DNA of 64,000 bases from Armigeres subalbatus (Eukaryota; Arthropoda; Insecta; Diptera; Culicidae): NCBI RefSeq assembly GCF_024139115.2, contig NC_085141.1, positions 404,181,612 to 404,245,611 of the forward strand, in the 5' to 3' direction. The notes below the pieces were generated by a model, which was not told where the DNA came from, searched no databases, and worked only from the letters and a program-made list of their open reading frames with translations. Both the position numbers and the translations under genes were made by a program. Of the stretch, positions 53,274 to 62,386 are shown in pieces (position 1 is the stretch's first letter; every line of letters begins with the position of its first letter).

Positions 53274-56186
53274 TTAAATTAAGAATTCATTGATTTTTCC
53301 TTTAAGATACTCCTTTGCTTTAATTTTAAACAGGTGTGGATTTGAGACATGTTTCAATTCATTAGGTAAAGCATTATATTTAAGAGGTGCTATATATGAA
53401 AAACGACGTTGGCCTTGGGTGGATGAAGCTCTTGCAAATGCCAAATTACCAGCTTGTCGCGTAGCATGAAGTTGAGTGACATTGCTGAGGATTATATTAC
53501 AATGAGTAGTGTTGTGCAATATACCATGAACCATAATTATTGTTTGTAACTCGCATAAACCAAGAAGTGGTAAAATGTTATGAGAAGTGTTGGTATAAAG
53601 GGCAGAAGTTGAGTGTAAGTATGGCAATTTAAAAATAATTTTAAGGCATCTATTTTGTAACACTTGTAGCCTGACCAGTTTAGATTTGCATGCACGACCC
53701 CATTCTGTTATAATGTATTGCAGCTGGGAGTGAATATGAGCATAATAAAATTTCAGTAGGACATGTTGGGTTACGAAGCTTTGAACTTTACTCAGTATAC
53801 CACATAAACTAGCAACCTTTTTTTTATATTTTATATGAACTTCCCATGATAAAATAGAATCTACATGGATTCCTAGATATTTGAAAGAGTCTACTTTGTC
53901 AATTGAGACACAATCTAAAATAGGATTTAAATGCTCTGGCAATCGCTTTTTAGATGACTTAAAAACCATGTACTTTGTTTTCATTAAGTTGAGGGACAGA
54001 AGGTTACTCGAAAAATACACTTTTAATAATTTTAAATCATGATTTATAGACTCAATCATCATATGAGGGTCACTATTTGGGTAAAATAGAGCAGTGTCGT
54101 CTGCAAACAACCTTGGTAAACCGTGCAGTGGCAAACTACTCAGATCATTGATGTACACTAAAAACAGTATTGGCCCGATATTGCTACCCTGCGGAACTCC
54201 ATGGGAGATAACAGTTTCAGAGCTTCTGTTATTATTAATAACAACGTATTGCTGTCTGTTAGATAGGTAACTAGCGAATAATTGTAATGCGATTCCCCTT
54301 ATCCCGTAGGCATTTAGTTTCCTTAACAAAATGTCATGGTTTAATGTGTCGAAAGCCTTTTTCAAGTCTATAAACAGTGCTCCTGCCATTTTTTTTAGAG
54401 TCAATTTCAGAATAAAGTCAACTAGCTCTGTGATCGCATTGGTCGTGCTACAGGCTTGCCGGAAGCCATACTGATACGTGTAGAGTAAATTATGCTTTTT
54501 GAAAAAATTTACTAATCTATTAACCAACAATTTCTCAAACACTTTATTGAAAACCGAAAGTGTTGAGATGGGTCTGTAGTTATCGAGTGAACCAGGATCA
54601 CCAGATTTAAAAATCGGGATAACCTTGGCTATTTTTAAACAGTCAGGATACCTCCCACTTTCAATCATTTTAAAAATTTTAAAAATGAATGAAAATGCCG
54701 TTGAATTACATTTGACCAAACGTGTTGGAATATTGTCTGGACCAGAAGCTTTATTAATTTTTAGTTCAGCAATTAGATTAATAATTTCATTTGGGGTACT
54801 CGGTCTCAAGTATATTGATTGTTGTAACACATTAGTGTTTACCAAAGGATCATTTCGTTCATTAAGTGGAATTTCATTAGCCAGTTTTTCCCCGATACTA
54901 GAAAAATATTTGTTAAACATTTCGCATTTTTCAACATCATCTACAACATGACGATTGTTCACCATTATCGATGGTTTGTTCGCAATATTTTTTCGCCCAA
55001 ATAAAATGTTCATTTGCTTCCACATATCTTTATGAGTTGTATTATTTAATATATTTTCATAATATGCTTTTTTAGTTTCTCTTTTGGATTTATCGAGCTT
55101 TTTAGAAAGATGGTCTAACATAGCTTTTATATGAGGATCATTTGAATTATGTTTGAATCTCTTCAGATAATTATTTTTTAATTTTATTAACTGCCATAGA
55201 TTTAAGGTCATCCACGGACATTGCGTGCCTTTGATTTTGACTGTCTTATTTATTGTTCTCGTGCAATTTTGCAAAATGTTATTGTAATTCTGAATTATAC
55301 TTTCTATGCATTGATTGACATCGTCAACTCTATCTATACTGTTGATGAAACTCGTGAACTCATTATTGAGTTTTCTATTGTCCACTATTTGTTTCGAAAG
55401 CTTCATCCGGTTTGTTTTAGCTGATATATTTAAACTAGATATGATAGGAAGATGGTCACTAACAAGGCTATAAATGGTGTCATTTTGAAGTGATGAGGAC
55501 TGTTCTATACCACAAATAACATGATCCAAAATATTTGAGCTGACTGGTCTAGTAACATGGGTGTTCGTGCATATGAAACCATACGACTCCAAAAGATTTT
55601 TGTATTTAGCCACAACATTATTATTTGATAAATTTATTGGTATATTCAGATCACCTACTATAAGTTTAGGACGATTAGGAGTTGGATTTGATAGCCAAGA
55701 CTCAAGTGTTGAATGAAAGATGTTGAAATCGAAAGATGGTGGACGATACATGCAATGAACATCATAATATACATCCACCTTCAGTTCTATATGAATGTGA
55801 TGAAATCCTTCGTGCATCACATTTGCAATTGTCCTAAATTGAATTGTGTTCCTAATAAAAACAGCCAATCCTCCGGATGAGGATTCTCTACATGAAAATA
55901 TTGGGGTAAAACCTTGAAGATTCAATAACGCACAATTTTCATGTTTGAGCCACGTTTCACCTAACACAAGAACATCAATTGGCACACGTAAACAATCAAG
56001 AAATTCCAGAACATTATCAACTTTTTCCATATTATTAAGACCTCGTACATTCCATTGTAGTATTCTAATTTTTTTCGAGTCTGTTACCGAAGTGCAATTG
56101 TTAAACTCATCAATGTTATCATGAAATAAATTTTTTATGTTATCCACTAATACTTTGAAAAACAAACACAAAAAACAGAAATACAA
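53274..56186 (-). CDS. CR1/L2-group ORF2: endonuclease-reverse transcriptase, intact
   Basis: 970 codons without a stop. An APE-type endonuclease occupies about residues 40-255, with the expected catalytic set: N46 (LQWNVRG), E77 (GETW), Y147 (YRPP), D179/N181 (GDLN) and D243/H245 (SDH). The reverse transcriptase covers about 480-780. It has KVIPIFKSGDPGSLDNYRPI, LFIDLKKAFDTLNHDILL, HGVPQGSNIGPILF and the FADD box at residues 694-697. The C-terminus is the usual CR1/L2 tail (PLKYNALPNEL near the end). The protein would nick genomic DNA and copy element RNA there. The start was taken at the first Met, 34 nt after the ORF1 stop; the first ~35 residues are hydrophobic and may not be used. It is the only retroelement ORF in the window that looks competent. 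Confidence 0.88.
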   Translation of the reverse strand: MYFCFLCLFFKVLVDNIKNLFHDNIDEFNNCTSVTDSKKIRILQWNVRGLNNMEKVDNVLEFLDCLRVPIDVLVLGETWLKHENCALLNLQGFTPIFSCRESSSGGLAVFIRNTIQFRTIANVMHEGFHHIHIELKVDVYYDVHCMYRPPSFDFNIFHSTLESWLSNPTPNRPKLIVGDLNIPINLSNNNVVAKYKNLLESYGFICTNTHVTRPVSSNILDHVICGIEQSSSLQNDTIYSLVSDHLPIISSLNISAKTNRMKLSKQIVDNRKLNNEFTSFINSIDRVDDVNQCIESIIQNYNNILQNCTRTINKTVKIKGTQCPWMTLNLWQLIKLKNNYLKRFKHNSNDPHIKAMLDHLSKKLDKSKRETKKAYYENILNNTTHKDMWKQMNILFGRKNIANKPSIMVNNRHVVDDVEKCEMFNKYFSSIGEKLANEIPLNERNDPLVNTNVLQQSIYLRPSTPNEIINLIAELKINKASGPDNIPTRLVKCNSTAFSFIFKIFKMIESGRYPDCLKIAKVIPIFKSGDPGSLDNYRPISTLSVFNKVFEKLLVNRLVNFFKKHNLLYTYQYGFRQACSTTNAITELVDFILKLTLKKMAGALFIDLKKAFDTLNHDILLRKLNAYGIRGIALQLFASYLSNRQQYVVINNNRSSETVISHGVPQGSNIGPILFLVYINDLSSLPLHGLPRLFADDTALFYPNSDPHMMIESINHDLKLLKVYFSSNLLSLNLMKTKYMVFKSSKKRLPEHLNPILDCVSIDKVDSFKYLGIHVDSILSWEVHIKYKKKVASLCGILSKVQSFVTQHVLLKFYYAHIHSQLQYIITEWGRACKSKLVRLQVLQNRCLKIIFKLPYLHSTSALYTNTSHNILPLLGLCELQTIIMVHGILHNTTHCNIILSNVTQLHATRQAGNLAFARASSTQGQRRFSYIAPLKYNALPNELKHVSNPHLFKIKAKEYLKGKINEFLI

Positions 56187-56220
56187 GTTAAACTATTTTT
56201 ATTTAAACAAAAAAAGGAAT

Positions 56221-56491
56221 CTAGCCAAACGTTTTTATTAATGCTTCAAAATCATTCAAATTTTTTATCACATTCAGTTCTGAGTTTTCGTCTTTTTTTA
56301 TGTTGATATAACCATTTCTACCAGGCCAAATAAATTTAACGTTTAGCTGTTTTTGCATTGCACGTATCTTTTTCAATAAATCAATCATGGGAGGAGTTAA
56401 CTCATCACGGATAACTATAACGCTTGGCTTTCCGTCAATAAGAAACGATTCGTTTATCAAGGTAGACAACATTGGTCCAAATTCTCTTTAT
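56221..56491 (-). pseudogene. CR1/L2-group ORF1, C-terminal part
   Basis: After the MITE the frame continues as EFGPMLSTLINESFLIDGKP and ends in KFIWPGRNGYINIKKDENSE, the basic/aromatic C-terminal motif typical of these ORF1 proteins. It is in the same codon phase as the N-terminal part, so precise removal of the MITE could restore the frame depending on the target duplication. It has no start of its own. Confidence 0.65.
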
Positions 56492-57213
56492 GCCTTTCTC
56501 GTACAACTAAGTTGTACCGAAAGGCTATCATTTCACTCCAAATTCGAACTTTTGATAAAAGTCCCGGAGACCCATAGTGTTATATACCATTCGACTCAGC
56601 TCGATGAACTGAACAAATGTCTGTCTGTCCGTGTGTGCGTATGTGTGTGTGTATGTGTGTGCGTGTGTGTGCACAAAATGCCATAAAAAACATTAGCCAA
56701 ATTTTCACATAGAAACTCTTAACCGATTTTCTTGCAACAAGTTGCATCCGCCAGAGACTAAAACGCTGTTGATCACTATTGAATTTCATAATAATTGCAA
56801 ATTGCAAACAATAGATAATATTAAAATAGTGATGAGACATAGTCACATAGAACAATAATGTGTTATGAAAATGCCTTGCATCTATGAATATTTTTAAAGT
56901 TTATCCATGGCTTGCTCCCATTAAGAGTTTCATCGTACTATAAAGATGCTCGTGTTGCACGCATTTAGGCGTAAGTATGCTCTTCGTTCAGTTTCATAGT
57001 ACTATGAAATTGTCCGAAAGTCAAAATCCGAATATAGGAAATTCGAGAAACTTTTGGCAGAGCCATCTGTCGAGTGTAAATTTTCTATCATAACATTAGA
57101 CGGTGTAACTGTTTTGCCTTTCTTGTACATCATTGAGGTGTAAGCGTAAAGGCTACATTTATTACCTTTTTGCGCGAGAAAGGCGCCATCACCGCTAGGT
57201 GGATTATTCTGGG
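56492..57213 (-). mobile_element. 0.72 kb MITE family, copy 2, inside ORF1
   Basis: Reading on the minus strand it begins CCCAGAATAATCCACCTAGC and ends GTTGTACGAGAAAGGC, matching copy 1 at 47992-51139 over 722 bp. It holds a (TG)n run at about 56630-56670 and TCAGCTCGATGAACTGA. It adds 16 residues and a stop to ORF1 (codons after SDKELILSKK are MITE-derived). Confidence 0.8.
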
Positions 57214-57933
57214 TTTTTTGCTTAAAATCAATTCCTTATCCGAGTTGGAGCGGAATACTGCCCTTATTGGTACCAAGGTATTCGGTTTATTGGGTTTAAA
57301 CAATCTAGTAGCAGACACCAATGATCTAGTACTTAGGTTGACCCCAATTTTCCCTACAGTTGACTTTATTAGTTCTGGGACATTTTCTCCAGAGGTAGAA
57401 GGTAATCCGAAAAACATAACATTATTAGAGATAATTTCCATATCAGCACAATTCATTCCACGTTCCACTTCTTGAACAGTTGATTGCAGGGTTGTTTGTG
57501 ACTTTTTTAGTTGATCAATCTGTTGCTTGAGATCTTCATTTTCCGCTTTCAAAGCGTTGAACTCAGTAACAATCCGGTCAAATTTTGAGGCCAGGAATTC
57601 CTGGGACTCATCTATTGCCATACATACCGTTTTCACTTCAGATTTGACACAATTCATTTCAGAAACCACTTGAGAGACAAAGTTGTGTATTTCAGCATTT
57701 ACCATAGATAGCATTGATGATTTGTTAGATGACATTTCTGTAATTCGTTTGAATAATTCGGCGCATTTGACAGCACAGAAATATTTGTCTCGTTTTATTT
57801 TGTGTTTTGCTTTTCCATAGATATCCTTGCATTCAAAGTGGAAACTAGAGAAGCAGTACATACAAGTTATCATGTTCTTAGGATCAGGTTCTGGTTTTTT
57901 ACATTGCATACAATTTACAAGATCCTTATCCAT
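57130..57933 (-). pseudogene. CR1/L2-group ORF1, N-terminal part with PHD finger
   Basis: The frame starts MDKDLVNCMQCKKPEPD. A PHD-type C4HC3 set is visible: C8, C11, C24, C27, H32, C35, C53 and C57. A coiled coil follows at about residues 105-165 (FNALKAENEDLKQQIDQLKK). Then comes a globular part, MFFGLPSTSGENVPELIKST to SDKELILSKK (about 170-240). The last ~25 residues before the stop at 57130 come from the inserted MITE. Such proteins bind element RNA and form trimers or particles. Truncation removes the C-terminal region at 56491-56221, so the product is probably inactive. Confidence 0.8.
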
Positions 57934-58416
57934 TGTACAACAAATTAAAAGAAAAATAAATAATACAGCACGGTAATAAAAAGGAGATTAAAGGAAAAAC
58001 CACTGAATTCGAGAGAGAATCAAACAAATATTCACATCAAATTTGATAATTACGAGCGAAATACAAATTAAAAGAACGCATATAAATAAATAAATTAAAA
58101 ACACAGTTTAAAATTTGCGCCAAACTTTGTTGAGTTCAATCCCCTATATTTGAAGAGCATATAATCACTTGAGAAATTCGAATCACTCTACTTATTCATG
58201 ACAACAGCAATCAAACAAAAAAAAATCATTCATTACTTCACATGCATTTGCGGCGCTGCTGTGCACCGACCGTTTACTCAATCAAAGGTCCCACCGCACT
58301 ACTAATCACACGGGTCGCTGTCTTCACTCACTTCTCTTTCCATCCAAAAGTCAAATCTATCTATTTCCGACCACAGCTGATCAATTGCATGAAAACTGTT
58401 TGAGCTCAGCCGCATA

Positions 58417-58551
58417 GGGGAACTGGGGGTAGGACGCCCACGTTAAGGAAAATGCCATTTTTATCAATGAAAACCACCATTTCAGCCAGTTTTCATCAGC
58501 GCATACTAAAGAACAGCATATCTGCGACTGACTACCGATGACAGATATCTA
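58417..58551 (+). repeat. Element X, left arm
   Basis: It starts GGGGAACTGGGGGTAGGACG with TA before it (58415-58416) and ends CAGATATCTA. It is the reverse complement of 59102-59242 with about two differences in 135 bp. Confidence 0.8.
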
Positions 58552-59101
58552 GGGGAAGTGGGGGTAGCACGCCCATAGGGGTTAAAACGCGCCACCCCTG
58601 AATAAGGTTAAATATCCCCATTTTGATTATTTTCAATAGTCTATACGATAAAGCAATGAAAAATATTGCCATTGGATACATATATTTCATGATTGTTCTC
58701 TAGTTATACATGAAAAACTCGAAAAAACGATTTTTGCGTGTTTTGATGCAATTCTATACATTGTTATACATTGATAAATTAATAATTGAGCCATGAGCCA
58801 TGCTGCTTACTCGTGTTCTTTATGTTCCACACGAAATCGTCGTCAAAAATGGTTTTAAAACGATTTTATGGGCCTTCAAACTTCTGAGATCGGTGTGGGG
58901 CATTACGCCCATGCTCATTTTGTATGACCGAAACAGCTGAAACATTCGGTTAATTGCCTTAATGTAGGCAATTAAAATGAAAATCAGTACGATAAGCACA
59001 TGCGCGTTTTAACCCATCCACTGGCGCATCTCACCCGGCATGGTTTCAAAATCATTTTTTTCGGGTGCTTTTTAAAAATCAAATTTCTGTGCAATAAAAT
59101 G

Positions 59102-59242
59102 GACAATTAGATATCTGTTATCGGTAGTCAGTCGCAGATATGCTGTTCTTCAGTATGCGCTGATGAAAACTGGCTGAAATGGTGGTTTTCATTGATAAAA
59201 ATGGCATTTTCCTTAACGTGGGCGTCCTACCCCCAGTTCCCC
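59102..59242 (-). repeat. Element X, right arm, at the centre of Y
   Basis: It reads GACAATTAGATATCTG through CCCCCAGTTCCCC and is followed by TA (59243-59244). It matches the reverse complement of 58417-58551. Its own left partner is not next to it but lies outside Y. Confidence 0.8.
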
Positions 59243-59726
59243 TACATTTTATTGCACAGAAATTTGATTTTTAAAAAGCACCCGAAAAATATTGATTTTG
59301 AAACCATGCGGGGTGAGATGCGCCAGTGGATGGGTTAAAACGCGCATGTGTTTATCGTACTGATTTTCATTTTAATTGCCTACATTAAGGCAATTAACCG
59401 AATGTTTCAGCTGTTTCGGTCATACGAAATGGGCATGGGCGTACTGCCCCACACCGACCTCAGAAGTTTGAAGGCCCATCAAATCGTTTTAAGACCAATT
59501 TTGAAGACGATTTCGTGTGGAACATAAAGAACACGAGTAAGCAGCATGGCTCATGGCTCAATTTTCAATTTACCAATGAATAACAGCGATAGAAAGACTA
59601 AATTTCACCGAGCTAGAATTGCATCAAAACACGCCAAAATCATTTTTTCGAGTTTTTCATGTGTAACTAGAGAAAAATCATGAAATATATGTATCCAATG
59701 GCAATATTTTTCATTGATTCATCGTA

Positions 59727-61185
59727 TCCAGCTTTTTACGCTAGCCATAAATTTACAAGGGGTGAATCAGATTTGACATATGCCGTGAACTTAATTTAAC
59801 GTAAAATATCTGGGTAGCCATGAAATAGCTCTACCAACAATCTGTCATATTTGCTTACATCAAAATATTTTCGAAAAACGAGTGCAAGTTTTTGATGATA
59901 AATTTGTAGCTTTTATGCTTTTGAATATCAAACTAATTACAGTATTTCTAGGGATCCGGTGGCGCGACAGTGCTTAAAACGAGGCTTAAAACATGATTTA
60001 ATGGCTGTAACTTTGAAACTTCATTGAGAAATGGGAGTGCTCGGAAATCGTGTGGAAGAATGATACCTCGGATATATTGTACCATGATCTCACAGTGAAC
60101 GATTTGAATGTCCACTTCAAAGGTTGCACAGGACATATAACCGCCATAAAGCCTGCTCTGTACTACAGGAACAAGCGGGCTTCAGAATAATGATTCATCA
60201 GCGATAGGTTGAGTTGTGGTTTTTAGGCGATTCCATTATTCTTCCCATGATTTTCTCCTACATTGGAGCTTGAGATAATGTAAGACTGTTCCCTAAGACG
60301 TTAGTTTAAATACCAACAGGTCTATCAAATAATTTTACAGGTAATCCCTCAGTAATAGAATGATATTCATATACTTGCTTGTTCAAATCGATTCTCAGTC
60401 GATTATTACTAAAGGCGAATGACAAATAATTGATGATATAAAACTCCCATCATATGAATGCATCAGAGAAATAAAGGTAATCTATCGGGTTGCCACCCAA
60501 GGTAATTAATGTGAATTACTCTATAATCCTACTTCGAAATTCAATCGCAAGCCTATAGAACGACAATTTAACTTGCAATCTTGTATTTATGTGAGAACAT
60601 CATGTGGTCATAGAGTTTGGGTTTTTTTTTGTCTCGGTAAGAGCAAATTTTGTTTTGTCTCATTTAAGGGCTTTGTGGGAAACAACTTTTTTTTTAATTT
60701 CCAATCGCTGGCCTTGGCCAAAATCCTGAAGATTATATAACAAAAAATATAGGAACAAACAACTTAACGCAAATCATTTTGCAGCTATAGAATGTCATGG
60801 AGTTGTATGTAATACACTTGGGCTTGCATTATAGATGATGCTATGCTTGTTTATAAAAGAAAACCATTAAACATTATCGAGATTCGTACACTAGGAACAT
60901 GCCGAGCTTGCCTTTTTTATGAACACCTGCAATAAGTAAAAGGAATGAAAATATGTTTTGCCTTTTCTGTATTAGATATAATTGATTAAAATATTCAACC
61001 ATTTTTGGAGCATACTTGCACCTCGAAGAAAATTATGACAGTTAAATGTTTTCATTGAAAATTTTAACTACTCATAGATTGCTAAGATCCATTTAAAAAA
61101 ATTATGGTGAAAAATTATAGTGTACACAGCATGTGTCAAGAGGGGTTATTCAAAGCATTATGGCATTGTTGCGTAAAAAGCTGGA
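59727..61185. mobile_element. Element Z: 1.46 kb TA-flanked DNA element in the Y right arm
   Basis: It starts TCCAGCTTTTTACGC and ends GCGTAAAAAGCTGGA, with TA at 59725-59726 and 61186-61187. Weaker similarity extends inward (TTTGACATATGCCGTG and the inverse of CTTGACACATGCTGTG). The longest frame is 62 codons and no transposase is recognised. Removing it restores continuity of the Y right arm (ATCGTA-TAGACTA). Confidence 0.7.
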
Positions 61186-61279
61186 TAGACTATTTAAAAT
61201 AATCACAATGGGGATATTTAACCTTATTCAGGGGTGGCGCGTTTTAACCCCTATGGGCGTGTTACCCCCACTTCCCCTA

Positions 61280-61751
61280 CAAATCACAGCCCTTGCCTGC
61301 AAGACAGAACCACAACAATATTGCGTACAATTGCGACGTACTAGATCTACGGCAAATCGAGCAGATTCCCCATGTATTTTCGCGCCACGGAACAGAGTAA
61401 ACCAATACTCGCGATGAGAGAGCTATCGATACAGTACAACAGCAGCAGCAGCAACAACCATACAACAAACACACACTTTGAACGCCCAATGAATAAGATG
61501 TATTTGAGCGTATATCGAAACAGTCAAATGAAATGCTTCTTTTAAATAAGTATTTATAAGTTGTTATAAAATTTTCTTTCAAGCACTACACCCTTAAATC
61601 ACTTTCTAGCTTTGGCTAAAACCTCCAACCGGTTTTTATGAATTTATCTGCGTTTTTCACTTCACATAATATGTTATAAATAGAGCAAACAAAAAAAAAA
61701 GTTGTTAAAGCCACTTGAACAGTGTTGCCATTTTGAATCAAGTTTACAATA
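61280..61751. other. No recognised gene
   Basis: Short frames only; a (CAG)n/(CAA)n run near 61440-61460. Confidence 0.35.
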
Positions 61752-61890
61752 CAGTCGACTCTTTTCATCTCAATGTTCTATATCTCGATATCTCTCCCTA
61801 TGTCGATGGTTTACTCGGTCCCTGCGATCTACATAAAGTTTTGCTTTCTACATCTCGATATCCTTCCTTTCTCGATATCTCTCTATCTCA
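61752..61890 (+). mobile_element. Pogo/Tc1-type terminal fragment, CAGTCGACTC with ATCTCGATAT words
   Basis: TA (61750-61751) is followed by CAGTCGACTCTTTTCATCTC and repeated TATCTCGATATC words, a pattern of pogo-like mosquito elements. It stops abruptly at CAGGGCTGGTAACG (61891), which resembles a hAT end, and no opposite terminus was found. Confidence 0.4.
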
Positions 61891-61959
61891 GGGCTGGTAA
61901 CGATGAATGCCATTCAAAATAGTGACTTAGTGACCAACGATTAAAAAAGTGACCATATA

Positions 61960-62384
61960 AGGTAAATGATCCAATAGTGGAGGAACTAAGCACGTTCCAA
62001 CACTATTCATTTTCCTAGAATTAAACAAAATTTCATTTCGCTTACCTGTATATATTCGAAAGCGTTCTCCATCTATTTTATTGGAAAAATGCTTCCGTCA
62101 CATGTATTCCATGTATTCCGTCTTAAAATATCAACTCCAATTATTGGTTCACTGTTCCAATAGTTGTGGTGTTTTTTAATTCGTGTTCCTATAGTTGCGA
62201 ATCCCATTGTTTTCTTACGGGACTCGTAACTATAGGAACACTACCGCAACTATTGGTGCACTTCGTATATTGACATATCGTTTTATCATTAGGCGTAATG
62301 GGTTGCTGCGTTTGATTTGTAGATTTAACGCACACTGTACTACCGCAACTATAGGAACACCCACGACTATCGGATCGTTTGCCC
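61960..62384. mobile_element. 425 bp TA-flanked MITE with GATCCAATAGT termini
   Basis: It starts AGGTAAATGATCCAATAGTG and ends ACTATCGGATCGTTTGCCC, with TA at 61958-61959 and 62385-62386. Several inner GTTCCTATAGTTGCG/CGCAACTATAGGAAC words are inverted to each other. Flanking words GTGACCATA and GTGACTATC join if it is removed. Confidence 0.65.
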
Positions 62385-62386
62385 TA

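Larger units (their letters stand above)
52936..58414 (-). mobile_element. Near full-length CR1/L2-group non-LTR retrotransposon
   Basis: The minus-strand order is 5' leader (58414 to about 57934), ORF1 with PHD finger (split by a MITE), a 34-nt gap, intact ORF2 (56186-53274) and 3' region to a T16 run on the plus strand (52936-52951), which would be a poly(A) end. A PHD-type ORF1 is known in CR1-like elements. End points and the clade within the CR1/L2 group are inferred. Confidence 0.75.
58552..61277 (+). mobile_element. Element Y: TA-flanked palindromic DNA element with nested X arm and element Z
   Basis: The left arm 58552-59101 starts GGGGAAGTGGGGGTAGCACG. The right arm is its reverse complement, present as 59245-59726 and 61188-61277 (ending ACCCCCACTTCCCC), split by element Z. 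TA flanks are at 58550-58551 and 61278-61279. The arms would meet at a perfect central palindrome (GCAATAAAATG-TA-CATTTTATTGC), where the X right arm (59102-59242) now sits. There is no transposase. Arms differ more from each other than the X arms do. Confidence 0.75.
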
